The notes: generated by a model not told the origin, from the sequence alone. A stretch of 64,000 nucleotides of DNA from Symbiopectobacterium purcellii (GCF_019797845.1 NZ_CP081864.1:1-64000); one strand, 5' to 3'; shown: positions 55,137 through 64,000, counted from the stretch's first letter. Translations and numbers: made by a program.

Positions 55137-57290
55137 ATGAAAAGCAGTACCATACTCAAACACATTCCCTGGATGATGCTTGCCGTCATCGGGGCATCTT
55201 GCCTTGGCGTGGTTGCACTACGCCGTGGCGAACACGTGAGCGCACTGTGGATTATCGTCGCTTCCGTGTCCGTCTACCTGGTGGCCTATCGCTACTACAG
55301 TCTCTATATTGCACAGAAAGTTATGCAGTTGGACCCAACCCGCGCAACGCCTGCGGTGGTGAACAACGATGGCTTGAACTATGTGCCGACCAACCGTAAC
55401 GTTCTGTTCGGTCACCACTTTGCGGCTATCGCAGGCGCAGGCCCACTGGTAGGGCCGGTATTGGCGGCGCAAGTGGGCTACCTGCCGGGCACGCTGTGGC
55501 TGCTGGCGGGCGTGGTGCTGGCCGGCGCCGTGCAGGATTTCATGGTGCTGTTCCTTTCCGTTCGTCGTAACGGTGCGTCACTGGGTGAAATCGTCAAGAA
55601 AGAGCTGGGTCCGGTTCCGGGCACCATCGCGCTGTTTGGCTGCTTCCTGATCATGATCATCATTCTGGCAGTACTGGCGTTGATCGTGGTGAAAGCGCTG
55701 GCAGAAAGCCCGTGGGGCGTGTTCACCGTATGTTCTACGGTGCCGATCGCGCTGTTTATGGGCATCTACATGCGCTACCTGCGCCCAGGCCGCGTAGCGG
55801 AAGTGTCCGTTATCGGTATCGTGCTGCTGGTCATGGCTATCTGGTTTGGCGGCGTGGTCGCTCACGATCCGTACTGGGGCCCGGCGTTAACCTTTAAAGA
55901 CACCACCATTACCTTTACGTTGGTGGGTTATGCCTTTGTTTCTGCTCTGCTGCCGGTCTGGTTGATTCTGGCTCCGCGCGACTATCTGGCGACTTTCCTG
56001 AAAATCGGCGTTATCGTTGGCCTGGCTATCGGTATCGTGATCCTGAACCCGGATCTGAAAATGCCTGCGGTAACGCAGTTCGTTGACGGCACAGGTCCGG
56101 TATGGAAAGGCACCCTGTTCCCGTTCCTGTTTATCACCATCGCATGCGGTGCCGTGTCTGGTTTCCATGCTCTGATTGCTTCCGGCACTACCCCGAAACT
56201 GCTGGCGAATGAAAACGACGCGCGCTTTATCGGTTACGGCGCAATGCTGATGGAATCCTTCGTTGCCGTCATGGCGCTGGTGGCGGCGTCCATCATTGAA
56301 CCGGGCCTCTACTTTGCCATGAACACCCCACCGGCGGCGTTGGGCATCACCATGCCTAACCTGCACCAGTTGGGTACGGCCGATGCGCCGATGATCATGG
56401 CGCAGTTGCAAGAGGTCTCTGCGCACGCCGCGGCGACCGTTAGCTCTTGGGGCTTCGTTATCTCACCTGAGCAGATCATGCAAACGGCGAAAGATATCGG
56501 TGAGCCTTCTATTCTGAACCGCGCAGGCGGCGCGCCGACGCTGGCAGTCGGTATTGCTCACGTGTTCCACCAGATTATTCCTGGTGCCAACATGGGCTTC
56601 TGGTATCACTTCGGTATCCTGTTCGAAGCGTTGTTTATCCTGACAGCACTGGATGCCGGCACCCGCTCTGGCCGCTTCATGCTGCAAGATCTGTTGGGTA
56701 ACTTCGTACCGTTCCTGAAGAAAACCGATTCACTGGTGGCAGGTATCATCGGTACGGCGGGCTGTGTCGGTCTGTGGGGCTACCTGCTGTATCAAGGTGT
56801 GGTCGATCCGTTGGGCGGCGTGAAGAGCCTGTGGCCGCTGTTCGGTATCTCCAACCAGATGCTGGCCGCTGTGGCGCTGGTGCTGGGTACGGTAGTATTG
56901 ATCAAGATGAAACGCGCGCAGTACATTTGGGTCACCGTGGTGCCTGCTGTGTGGCTGCTGATCTGCACCACTTGGGCGCTGGGCCTGAAACTGTTCAGCG
57001 ACAACCCGCAACTGGAAGGCTTCTTCTACATGGCGAACATGTTTAAACAGAAGATTGCCGAGGGCGGTGCTGACTTGAGTGCACAGCAGATTGCCAACAT
57101 GAACCACATCGTTATCAACAACTACACCAACGCGGGCCTGAGCATCCTGTTCCTGTTCGTGGTGTACAGCATCATTGCCTACGGTGTGAAAGTGGCGATT
57201 GAAGCGCGTCAGGACGATAAACGTACCGATGGCGAAACCGATTATGTACCGGTTCCGGCAGGCGGCGTGAAGATCTCTAACGGTCACTGA
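55137..57290 (+). CDS. btsT: Pyruvate/H+ symporter BtsT (CstA family)
   Basis: High-affinity pyruvate importer of the peptide-transporter-carbon-starvation family. The 717 residues carry the N-terminal CstA domain (RRGEHVSALWIIVASVSVYLVAYRYYS; NNDGLNYVPTNRNVLFGHHFAAIAGAGPLVGP) and the C-terminal CstA5TM-type region ending YVPVPAGGVKISNGH. The match to Escherichia coli BtsT extends over the whole length. The ATG at 55137 is preceded by AAGGA. In Escherichia coli it is controlled by the BtsSR sensor pair; that control is not demonstrable here. Downstream yjiX-yjiA keep the usual order. Confidence 0.96.
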   Translation: MKSSTILKHIPWMMLAVIGASCLGVVALRRGEHVSALWIIVASVSVYLVAYRYYSLYIAQKVMQLDPTRATPAVVNNDGLNYVPTNRNVLFGHHFAAIAGAGPLVGPVLAAQVGYLPGTLWLLAGVVLAGAVQDFMVLFLSVRRNGASLGEIVKKELGPVPGTIALFGCFLIMIIILAVLALIVVKALAESPWGVFTVCSTVPIALFMGIYMRYLRPGRVAEVSVIGIVLLVMAIWFGGVVAHDPYWGPALTFKDTTITFTLVGYAFVSALLPVWLILAPRDYLATFLKIGVIVGLAIGIVILNPDLKMPAVTQFVDGTGPVWKGTLFPFLFITIACGAVSGFHALIASGTTPKLLANENDARFIGYGAMLMESFVAVMALVAASIIEPGLYFAMNTPPAALGITMPNLHQLGTADAPMIMAQLQEVSAHAAATVSSWGFVISPEQIMQTAKDIGEPSILNRAGGAPTLAVGIAHVFHQIIPGANMGFWYHFGILFEALFILTALDAGTRSGRFMLQDLLGNFVPFLKKTDSLVAGIIGTAGCVGLWGYLLYQGVVDPLGGVKSLWPLFGISNQMLAAVALVLGTVVLIKMKRAQYIWVTVVPAVWLLICTTWALGLKLFSDNPQLEGFFYMANMFKQKIAEGGADLSAQQIANMNHIVINNYTNAGLSILFLFVVYSIIAYGVKVAIEARQDDKRTDGETDYVPVPAGGVKISNGH

Positions 57291-57299
57291 TAGGCCGAT

Positions 57300-57322
57300 T
57301 CCCGCCGCAGATTGCGGCGGGA
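57300..57322. other. GC-rich hairpin after btsT
   Basis: TCCCGCCGC / GCGGCGGGA with a five-base loop, followed by AAAAAT. No T-run on the coding strand, so it looks like a processing or stabilising hairpin. Confidence 0.55.
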
Positions 57323-57348
57323 AAAATGACGAGCCGGAATACCCCGTA

Positions 57349-57474
57349 TATACCCGTCATACTTCAAATTGCAGATGCGTTGGCTGCACTCATTCACCCG
57401 AATCACTTACCTGAGTAAGCTCATCGGGGTTCATTCCTTTGCCGCCTTCCTGCAATTAGAATTATTTAGGGTAT
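57349..57474 (+). repeat. ERIC repeat, standard length, inside the btsT-yjiX-yjiA operon
   Basis: 126 bases from TATACCCGTC to TTTAGGGTAT without insertions. It lies between btsT and yjiX, 34 bases before the yjiX start, so it would be transcribed with the operon and fold into a long hairpin. Confidence 0.92.
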
Positions 57475-57508
57475 GATATATACAGGGTGATTTTTTAGGA
57501 GACCAGCT

Positions 57509-57712
57509 ATGTTTGGCAATCTTGGCAAAGCGGGAAAGTATCTGGGACAGGCAGCGCGCATGCTGATTGGGATTCCGGACTATGAAACCTATGTTCAGCA
57601 CATGCAGACCAACCATCCCGATCAACCACCGATGACCTACGAAGAGTTCTTCCGTGAGCGGCAACAGGCCCGCTACGGTGGCGATGGCAAAGGCGGCATG
57701 CGCTGCTGTTAA
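57509..57712 (+). CDS. yjiX: YbdD/YjiX-family small protein
   Basis: A 67-residue protein beginning [20 protein letters not shown] and ending in the conserved [11 protein letters not shown] with two terminal cysteines. It contains the family core [20 protein letters not shown] and [10 protein letters not shown]. It is always found next to CstA/BtsT transporters and is thought to assist them. TTAGGAGACC precedes the ATG. Confidence 0.95.
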   Translation: MFGNLGKAGKYLGQAARMLIGIPDYETYVQHMQTNHPDQPPMTYEEFFRERQQARYGGDGKGGMRCC

Positions 57713-57756
57713 CCTCGCTTGCACAGGAAGAAAACGCATTATTATCAGGAGCCGCG

Positions 57757-58716
57757 ATGACGCAGCCAATTCATGTCACCATTCTGTCCGGGTTTCTTGG
57801 GGCAGGCAAAACCACCCTACTCCGGCATATTCTCAATGCCGACCATGGTTATAAAATTGCCGTCATTGAGAATGAGTTCGGCGAAGTGCCGATTGATGAT
57901 GTGCTGATTGGTGAACGTGCCAGCACCATTACCACGCTCAGTAACGGTTGTATCTGCTGCACCCGCGCCAATGAACTGGCAGATGCGCTGCTCGACCTGG
58001 TGGACGGTATCGATAAAGGCGCGCTGGATTTCGATCACGTTGTGATTGAGTGCACTGGCATGGCCGACCCCGGCCCGATCACCCAAACCTTTTTCTCCAA
58101 CGAGCTGATTTGTGAACGCTTTATGTTGGATGGCATCATCACGCTGGTGGATGCGGTGCATGCGCAGCAACAGCTCGATCAGTTCACCATCGCCCAATCG
58201 CAAATTGGTTACGCCGATCGCATCTTGCTAACCAAAACTGACGTGGCAGGTCAGGATGACGCGCTGCTACAGCGTTTACAGCGTATCAACGCGCGCGCGC
58301 CGATTTACACCGTGGTCAACGGCGAGATCGATCTTAGCCTGCTGTTCAACGTCGATGGCTTTATGCTTAACGACACTCTGACGGTGAAATCGCCGCGGTT
58401 CCGTTTCGTGGCACCGCAGCAGAACAACGTGGAGTCCATCGTGGTGGAACTGGATCACGCGGTGGATTTCGCGGCGCTGTCTGATGTAATGGAAGGCTTC
58501 TTGCTCAACTACGCTGATAACCTGCTACGTTACAAAGGCATACTGGCCATCAATGGTGACGATCGCCGTCTGCTGTTTCAGGGCGTGCAGCGCCTGTACA
58601 GCGCGGATTGGGACAGAGAGTGGCTGCCGGAAGAAAAGCGTTGCTGCATCATGGTCTTTATCGGGCTGGAACTGCCCGAGCAGGAGATCCGTGACGGTTT
58701 TGCCCGTCTAATGTGA
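57757..58716 (+). CDS. yjiA: YjiA-type zinc-binding G3E GTPase (COG0523/CobW family)
   Basis: P-loop GTPase of 319 residues in the metal-chaperone family. Walker A GFLGAGKTT near residue 11, the metal motif GCICC near 65, Walker B-like VVIECTGMADPG near 94, and the guanine motif LLTKTDVAG near 152. The CobW C-terminal domain follows. AGGAG precedes the ATG. Exact metal client unknown. Confidence 0.94.
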   Translation: MTQPIHVTILSGFLGAGKTTLLRHILNADHGYKIAVIENEFGEVPIDDVLIGERASTITTLSNGCICCTRANELADALLDLVDGIDKGALDFDHVVIECTGMADPGPITQTFFSNELICERFMLDGIITLVDAVHAQQQLDQFTIAQSQIGYADRILLTKTDVAGQDDALLQRLQRINARAPIYTVVNGEIDLSLLFNVDGFMLNDTLTVKSPRFRFVAPQQNNVESIVVELDHAVDFAALSDVMEGFLLNYADNLLRYKGILAINGDDRRLLFQGVQRLYSADWDREWLPEEKRCCIMVFIGLELPEQEIRDGFARLM

Positions 58717-58722
58717 CTTATC

Positions 58723-58766
58723 ATCAACATCCGCCTCTCCACGGCTCGTGAGAGGCGGGGTGTTGA
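58723..58766. terminator. Hairpin terminator between convergent yjiA and MFS genes
   Basis: TCAACA-t-CCGCCTCTC / GAGAGGCGG-gg-TGTTGA, a 15-base interrupted stem with a 10-base loop. No strong T-run; shared by both strands. Confidence 0.65.
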
Positions 58767-58771
58767 ATACG

Positions 58772-60025
58772 CTAAGCCGCACTGGCCTCCTGCGTAGGTT
58801 CGTTATGCAACCGTTGACGCTGGCGCAGTGACGGGAACCATTTCATCCACAGAGCCACTACCAACAGCGTGCCAATGCCGCCGAGCGCCGCGGCGGGCAC
58901 CGCCCCCAACCACGCGGCCAGCAGGCCGGATTCAAACTCGCCCAGTTGATTCGACGTATTGATAAAAATGGAATTGACCGCACTCACGCGCCCGCGCATC
59001 TCGTCTGGGGTATCAAGCTGCACCAGCGAGGCGCGAATCACCATGCTCACCATGTCAAATGCCCCGAGGGCAAACAGCGCCAGCAACGACAGCCACAGTT
59101 GAGTAGACAGTGCAAACACCAGCGTCGCGACACCAAAACCGGCCACGGAGGCGAACATAATCTTGCCGACGTTACGCTCCATCGCATGCCGGGTGAGCCA
59201 AAAGCCCATCAGCAGCGCCCCAACGGCAGGCGCGCCGCGCAGCAGCCCCAGCCCCCACGGGCCGGTGTGCAGGATATCCTTGGCAAAGATGGGCAACAGC
59301 GCCGTCGCCCCGCCCAGCAATACGGCAAACAGATCGAGAGAAATCACGCCCAACACATCCGGTCGGGCACGGATAAAGCGCACGCCAGCAAACAGTGTGG
59401 CGAAACTGGCCGGTACGCGCCGCACGGGCTCTTGCACATAGCGCAATCGGCTGACCATCAACATGGAGATCAGATACAGCAGCGCGGCGGCGAGATACAC
59501 GGTGCCTGCACCCGCCACGTACAGCAAGCCACCCAGCGCCGGGCCGACCATCATGGCGGCTTGTCCCGCCGCCGAGTTTGCTGCCATGGCGCGCGCCAGC
59601 ATGTTGGGAGGCACCAGCGCAGGCAGCATAGAAAGCATTGCCGGGGCTTCCAGGGTTTTGGCGATGGCGATGAGTAGCACCAGTCCAAGAATGGTTAACT
59701 CATCCGGCGGCTGGGTAAACGCCAGTATCGCCAACAGCGCGATGGCGAACCACTCCACGAACTGGCCGATTAATACGATACGTCGGCGGTCAAACTGATC
59801 GGCGATATGCCCAGCAGGCAGTGCCAGCAGCACGGAAGGTAAAAACTGTGCCAGACCAATCAGGCCCAGATCGAACGCGCGACCGGTGACAGAGTAGATT
59901 TGCCAGCTCACCACGATGTTAAGCATCTGAAAACCAAACATAGACGCGGTGCGGGCCAGCCAAAATGCAACAAAAGAACGTTGACGCAGCAAAGAGTCTG
60001 CGCCCGGTGAGGCAAACAAAGCCAT
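58772..60025 (-). CDS. MFS transporter, EntS/MFS_3-like
   Basis: A 417-residue 12-helix transporter. The motif A region reads GHIADQFDRRRIVLIGQF near residue 72; the N-terminal RQRSFVAFWLARTASMFGFQM and the C-terminal DTPDEMRGRVSAVNSIFI are typical of the MFS_3/EntS exporter group. Substrate unknown; siderophore or drug efflux are typical. No partner gene is adjacent. The last residues are polar (RLHNEPTQEASAA). Confidence 0.87.
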   Translation of the reverse strand: MALFASPGADSLLRQRSFVAFWLARTASMFGFQMLNIVVSWQIYSVTGRAFDLGLIGLAQFLPSVLLALPAGHIADQFDRRRIVLIGQFVEWFAIALLAILAFTQPPDELTILGLVLLIAIAKTLEAPAMLSMLPALVPPNMLARAMAANSAAGQAAMMVGPALGGLLYVAGAGTVYLAAALLYLISMLMVSRLRYVQEPVRRVPASFATLFAGVRFIRARPDVLGVISLDLFAVLLGGATALLPIFAKDILHTGPWGLGLLRGAPAVGALLMGFWLTRHAMERNVGKIMFASVAGFGVATLVFALSTQLWLSLLALFALGAFDMVSMVIRASLVQLDTPDEMRGRVSAVNSIFINTSNQLGEFESGLLAAWLGAVPAAALGGIGTLLVVALWMKWFPSLRQRQRLHNEPTQEASAA

Positions 60026-60187
60026 GGTGAATCCCGGTGTTAATCCAATACGACTATTCCCCGTTGGCGGGGTTTAGGGGGGAGTGACGTTATTTTTCTT
60101 ACCATCCATGGCGTGGCACAGGCAAGGTATTTTCGTGCTGGTCGAGCGCATTGCGCACGGTATGCGCTCGACCGGTACGATGAGGGT

Positions 60188-60988
60188 TTACCGAGAATTA
60201 GCCAGCGCGGTGGTGCGTTTCACGGCCGCCAGCACGCTGCGCTGGAGTCCGGCTGCGAAATCACTGTTGTTGAGTTCATACAAACCGTGCATGCCAACGC
60301 CTGCGGGCGAGTTATTGATATCCAGCAGTTGGCGTGGATGCTTTCCGCTCACGCGCAGCATTTCCACTGCGCCCAGCAGATTTTCCTGCACTACTTTGGT
60401 TGCCAGCGGGCGCGGCAGCCCGGCCAACACGCCGGCATCGGTCAGCGATTCGATAAAGTAGTAAATATAGTTTGGTCCAGCCACACCAAAACCGGTGAAG
60501 ACATCGATCAAACGTTCTTCCAGGTACAGTACTTTGCCGAACGCAGTAAAGAATCCATCGAGCGTTTCAGCCTGCGCATGCTGATTCAGCGTCACGCCGC
60601 TATAGCCGTAGCCCGTGTCTGTCAGGGTGTTTGGGATCACGCGGGCGATGGCGCGTGTTTCACCCAACAGTGCCGTCAGCTGTGCCAGCGTAACACCGGC
60701 TACAATGGAGATAACCGTGCTGTGCGCGGAAGCAAGCTGGTTAATGCGCTGTGCCACGGCCGGAATATCATCCTGCGGGCGAACGGCAATCACCACCAGA
60801 TCCGCGTGTGCCAACGCGCTATCCGGCGTTTGAGCGGGCAAGGCATAGGTGTGGGTCAGGGTGGCGACGCGCTCGGCATCGATATCTTCAATGCTGAACT
60901 GCGCATCCGTCAGCGCCGGATTGACCCGTGCGGCGCGGATAATGGCTTCTGCCATTTGCCCTGCGCCAATAAAATGAATGTGTGCCAT
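60188..60988 (-). CDS. ProC-family (pyrroline-5-carboxylate reductase-like) paralogue
   Basis: A 266-residue protein of the P5C reductase family. The NAD(P) motif is IHFIGAGQMAEAI near residue 4, VVIAVRPQD near 66, and the C-terminal dimerisation helix with SPAGVGMHGLYELNN replaces the canonical SPGGTTIEGVAVLE seen in the neighbouring proC. That change at the substrate-binding loop suggests another substrate or lost activity. It starts 25 bases after proC and is co-transcribed. Confidence 0.85.
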   Translation of the reverse strand: MAHIHFIGAGQMAEAIIRAARVNPALTDAQFSIEDIDAERVATLTHTYALPAQTPDSALAHADLVVIAVRPQDDIPAVAQRINQLASAHSTVISIVAGVTLAQLTALLGETRAIARVIPNTLTDTGYGYSGVTLNQHAQAETLDGFFTAFGKVLYLEERLIDVFTGFGVAGPNYIYYFIESLTDAGVLAGLPRPLATKVVQENLLGAVEMLRVSGKHPRQLLDINNSPAGVGMHGLYELNNSDFAAGLQRSVLAAVKRTTALANSR

Positions 60989-61013
60989 AGCATTTCTCTC
61001 GATCGAATGAACA

Positions 61014-61835
61014 TCAGGCCGGTTTGGTGTCTTGCGACAGGCGCACGGACTTCAAGGTGCTGGCGCGCACCGCCTGATAAATGGCCGCGCGGAAGCCTTT
61101 GTCTTCCAATACCGCGACGCCTTCAATGGTGGTACCGCCGGGGGAGCAGACGTTGTCTTTCAGCGCACCGGGATGCTGCCCACTTTCCAGTACCAGCTTG
61201 GCGGAGCCCAACACGGTTTGTGCAGCAAACTGATACGCCTGTTTGCGCGTCAGGCCGCCAGCCACTGCGGCATCGGCCATTGCCTCAATCAGGATAAACA
61301 CAAAGGCAGGAGCCGAACCGCCGACGCCCGTGACGGCGTGGATCAGGTATTCCGGCACCTGCTCGTAACGACCAATGCTGCCGATCAACGTGTTGACCTG
61401 CTCCAACTCTTCGGGGGTCACCTGTGCGTTGGGTGTCACGGAACAGATGGCTTCACGCACCAGCGCCGGGGTGTTCGGCATGACACGCACCACCTTGCGC
61501 TCCGCGCCTATCACCGCACCGATCGCCTCAAGTGAGATACCCGCGGCGATTGACACCAGAACCTGATTGGGGTTAAGCACATCGGCAATGTCGTGCAGCG
61601 CGCGATTCACCACATCCGGTTTTACCGCCAGAAAAATAATATCTGCCTGAAGCGCCACATCGGCATTGCTGGTTGCGGCGATAATGCCGTGTTGGCTGGC
61701 AAGCCCATCGGTAATATCAGGAATGATGTCGTAAGCGATAATCTGCTGCGGTGAAACCACGTGGCTGGCAATTAACCCTAACAGAATGGCGCGGCCCATA
61801 TTGCCGCAGCCAATAAAACCAATTTTATTATTCAT
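61014..61835 (-). CDS. proC: Pyrroline-5-carboxylate reductase
   Basis: Last step of proline synthesis, P5C to L-proline with NAD(P)H. The 273 residues show IGFIGCGNMGRAI near residue 5, FLAVKPD near 69, VRVMPNTPALV near 118 and the complete substrate loop VCSPGGTTIEGVAVLEDKGFRAA near 230. This is the canonical copy of the tandem pair. A weak ribosome site precedes the ATG. An ERIC lies 20 bases upstream. Confidence 0.93.
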   Translation of the reverse strand: MNNKIGFIGCGNMGRAILLGLIASHVVSPQQIIAYDIIPDITDGLASQHGIIAATSNADVALQADIIFLAVKPDVVNRALHDIADVLNPNQVLVSIAAGISLEAIGAVIGAERKVVRVMPNTPALVREAICSVTPNAQVTPEELEQVNTLIGSIGRYEQVPEYLIHAVTGVGGSAPAFVFILIEAMADAAVAGGLTRKQAYQFAAQTVLGSAKLVLESGQHPGALKDNVCSPGGTTIEGVAVLEDKGFRAAIYQAVRASTLKSVRLSQDTKPA

Positions 61836-61855
61836 AGTGCTGTCTTTTTATCTGA

Positions 61856-62051
61856 TATACCCGCCATACTTCAAGTTGCGGGTGCGTTGGCTTCACTCGT
61901 TCACCCGAATCACTTACTTATGTAAGTTCATCGAGATTCTCTCCCTTGCCGCGTTACGAGACGCATAAATGCGTCTCGCCCTAAAGGGCCAGCGCAAGCG
62001 CTGTTCAAAACGTTAACGTTTTGTCCTGCAACTCGAATTATTTAGGGTATA
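61856..62051 (+). repeat. ERIC repeat with a right-side insertion
   Basis: ERIC ends and core with about 70 extra bases before the right arm. The end of the insert (CCCTAAAGGGCCAGCGCAAG... to GTCCTGCAACTCG) is nearly identical to that in the 33481 copy, while the start differs (GCGTTACGAGACGCATAAATGCG...). Confidence 0.88.
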
Positions 62052-62075
62052 GTTATTTAATCGGATGCGTGAATA

Positions 62076-62834
62076 TTAAACAAATTGATATTCGCCGCCG
62101 CCCAAAACCACCGACGTTCCTTTAACGGCGTCATTATCTGTGGCGATGTGCAGTGCCGTGAGGCGGTTCTCTTCACCCGGTTGGAAAATAAATTGTTGTT
62201 AACCAATATACAGGGTGGTCGGTGTGTGTTCACTGGCGGAGAACGAGAACACCCTTTGCCAGTGCTGTGCCACCTGTTCTGGACGCTGTACCGTGAAGAC
62301 GGCCGCCTGAAGGCGAGCCTGACCCACCGGATGCGGTCTGTCGATGTTGTTGGTGCGCAGGAAATCGAGACGGGCAGCGTCATTGGTTTTCCATTGCAGA
62401 ACAAAGGGATAAGGCACACCCTGGAAATCCCCGCGGACAGTGAAGATGCGCCACTCGATAAGATTGCCCTGCTTGTCATGGCGTCTGCCCTCCACAATCG
62501 GCGACAGCGTTAACCCCTGCTCCAGCAATGCCTGATGGGTGGCATCAATATCGTCGCTGCGTAATGCCACGCGATAGAGCACCTGTTGTTGTGGCAGCAG
62601 GCGTTTTGCGTCCTGGGACAGCAGAAAATCTTGCGCCTGTTCCAGCTCCTGTACATCACGAATGCTCAGGAATTCGAGGTAGGTCAGGCCAAAATAGCTG
62701 AGCGCATTGTGGGTGCCCCAACCGGGGTGCGCGCCACCGGGAAAAGCAACCAACTGGTTATCGGTAAAAGTAGCAATCGCGTCATCCAGATGGTTGACAT
62801 AATGTACGGCATGATCCCAGCGTAATGTAGCCAT
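62076..62834 (-). pseudogene. VOC-family (Glyoxalase_3-like) protein with a premature stop
   Basis: About 252 codons. The ATG at 62834 (MATLRWDHAVHYVNHLDDAI) follows GGTGA. The N-terminal glyoxalase-like domain includes FPGGAHPGWGTHNALSYFG. TAA at 62199-62201 interrupts after TPTTLYIG, but the frame goes on as QQFIFQPGEENRLTALHIA and ends VVLGGGEYQFV at 62076. The simplest cause is CAA to TAA. The lost 41 residues are the last strands of the second module. Function of the family is unknown. Confidence 0.8.
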
Positions 62835-63056
62835 TATTTTTTTCACCCAATAAAAACAGTATTCGAGTATTAAAAAGAGATTAACTACAGTTAGGTAGTG
62901 ATTTTTTTATCTTTGCTTTTCTGAAAAATGAATATAGCGATGCAAAAAATGATATATGCCAATTTCCTCTTTCGATATGACGAAACATCATTTACATAAT
63001 AATTATTACTGACTTTATGCTCTGCGCTATTCTCCTATTAATTCGAGTGACGATTG

Positions 63057-64000
63057 ATGAATATTACCCGCAGACGCTTATTGCTTTCGACGGCCGCCGT
63101 GACGGCGACCTTGCCTTTTACCTCTTATTTATCTGCCGCGCAGGGAACGGGGGCGACGGCAGCGGGCACCCCGGTGAAAGGGGGCACGCTTAGCGTTCAT
63201 TTGGCTTCTGAGCAACGTATTCTTAACTCGGCGCTGCGTGCATCGACCGGGGTATACATCGTCACCAGCAAGATTATTGAATCTCTGGTGGATCTGGATG
63301 CACTGGGCAACGTGGTGCCGCAACTGGCAACCGGGTGGCAAACCTCGCCGGACGGCAAACGTATCACCTTTACGCTGCGTCAGGGCGTTAAATGGCACGA
63401 CGGCAAGCCATTCACCGCCAGCGACGTGCAGTACAATGCGCTGGAATTGTGGAAAAAACACCTGAACTACGGCACCGCGGTGCAACAGTATTTGGAAACG
63501 GTAGACACGCCGGATGACCACACCGTGGTGTTCAACTATTCACGCCCGATGCCGATTGGCTTGCTGCTGCGCGCCTTGGCGGATCTCGGTTATGTGGTGC
63601 CACGCCACGTGTATGAAAACACTAATGTGCTGGAGAACCCGGCCAACACGGCGCCTATCGGCACCGGACCGTTCAAGTTTGTGCAGTACGAACGCGGACA
63701 ATATATCGTGGCCACGCGCAACCCGGACTACTGGCGTGAAGGGCAGCCTTATATCGAACGTATTGTCTGGCGCATCATCACCGACAAATCCGCTGCCACC
63801 GCCGCGCTGGAAACCGGACAGGTACAGCTGAGTGCCTATTCGCAGCTTTCACTGGCCGACCTGGATCGTCTGCAACGCCACCCGGATTTCGAGGTTACAC
63901 CGCGCGGCTCTGAAGGCAACATCTTCAACAACACGGTGGAATTTAACTTCCGGCGCAAAGAGATTGCCGATATTCGTGTGCGCCGCGCGATTGCTCACGC
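63057..64000 (+). CDS. ABC transporter substrate-binding protein, family 5, partial at window end
   Basis: The first 314 residues of a peptide-type binding protein that runs off the window. The N-terminus MNITRRRLLLSTAAVTATL has a twin-arginine pattern (T-R-R-R-L-L), then a signal region ending near SAAQG, and the mature part TPVKGGTLSVHLASEQRILNS. Family-5 features follow: TSPDGKRITFTLRQGVKWHDG, FTASDVQYNALELWKKH and NTAPIGTGPFKFVQYERGQY. No stop is reached. The permease and ATPase genes may lie beyond. GAGTGA is a modest ribosome site. Confidence 0.9.
   Translation, partial: MNITRRRLLLSTAAVTATLPFTSYLSAAQGTGATAAGTPVKGGTLSVHLASEQRILNSALRASTGVYIVTSKIIESLVDLDALGNVVPQLATGWQTSPDGKRITFTLRQGVKWHDGKPFTASDVQYNALELWKKHLNYGTAVQQYLETVDTPDDHTVVFNYSRPMPIGLLLRALADLGYVVPRHVYENTNVLENPANTAPIGTGPFKFVQYERGQYIVATRNPDYWREGQPYIERIVWRIITDKSAATAALETGQVQLSAYSQLSLADLDRLQRHPDFEVTPRGSEGNIFNNTVEFNFRRKEIADIRVRRAIAH

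Overview
The window opens exactly on the GTG start of dnaA and runs dnaA-dnaN-recF-gyrB, so it is the start of a chromosome numbered from the replication initiator. The near-identity of DnaA, GyrB, IbpA/B, DppA, BtsT and YjiX to enterobacterial proteins, yidA close to gyrB, the yidE-ibpB-ibpA-yidQ block and at least five ERIC-type repeats place it in the Enterobacterales. A plant-associated Pectobacteriaceae member (Brenneria, Lonsdalea or Dickeya type) is my inference, not a proof.

Layout. 1-6.2 kb: replication operon. 6.2-11 kb: an MFS exporter, a large chemoreceptor, YidA phosphatase and a DUF1471 periplasmic protein. 11.5-21.4 kb: one catabolic locus with FGGY pentulokinase, FucI-like isomerase, DapA/NanA-like lyase, cytosolic sialidase-fold protein, a tripartite tricarboxylate-type transporter (TctC-TctB-TctA) and a LacI regulator. 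A perfect 22-bp palindrome sits over the predicted promoter. 22-29.4 kb: a GntR-controlled locus with a hydrogen-cyanide-synthase/opine-oxidase-like three-subunit flavoenzyme, an Asp/Glu-type racemase, a PatB/MalY-type PLP enzyme and an orphan peptide-type binding protein. A 35-bp sequence is repeated exactly upstream of both transcription units, and a 24-codon leader ORF precedes the PLP gene. 29.9-33.4 kb: yidQ, the heat-shock pair ibpA-ibpB with a sigma32 promoter and ROSE-like leaders, and a broken yidE.

34-45 kb: tricarboxylate/dicarboxylate region. It holds a frameshifted DASS transporter, an intact CitA/DcuS-type kinase and CitB/DcuR-type regulator, an AT-rich four-gene island (VUT membrane protein, metallophosphoesterase, unknown protein, XRE/S24-like regulator), a 31-codon remnant of a second CitB-type regulator, and citS with an in-frame 9-bp microsatellite. 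An IS5-family element lies upstream of citS. 45.3-51 kb: dppABCDF. 51-55 kb: an SDR, eamA interrupted by an amber codon and an unrecognised frameshifted gene. 55-58.7 kb: btsT-yjiX-yjiA with an ERIC between the first two. 58.7-64 kb: an MFS transporter, two ProC-family genes in tandem, a VOC gene with a premature stop, and the start of another peptide-type binding protein with a Tat-like leader that runs off the window.

Five genes carry single small lesions (4-bp duplication, 1-bp insertion, 2-bp duplication, two nonsense codons) while otherwise staying readable. This suggests recent, continuing gene loss, or in part sequencing error. No rRNA, tRNA or CRISPR array was seen.
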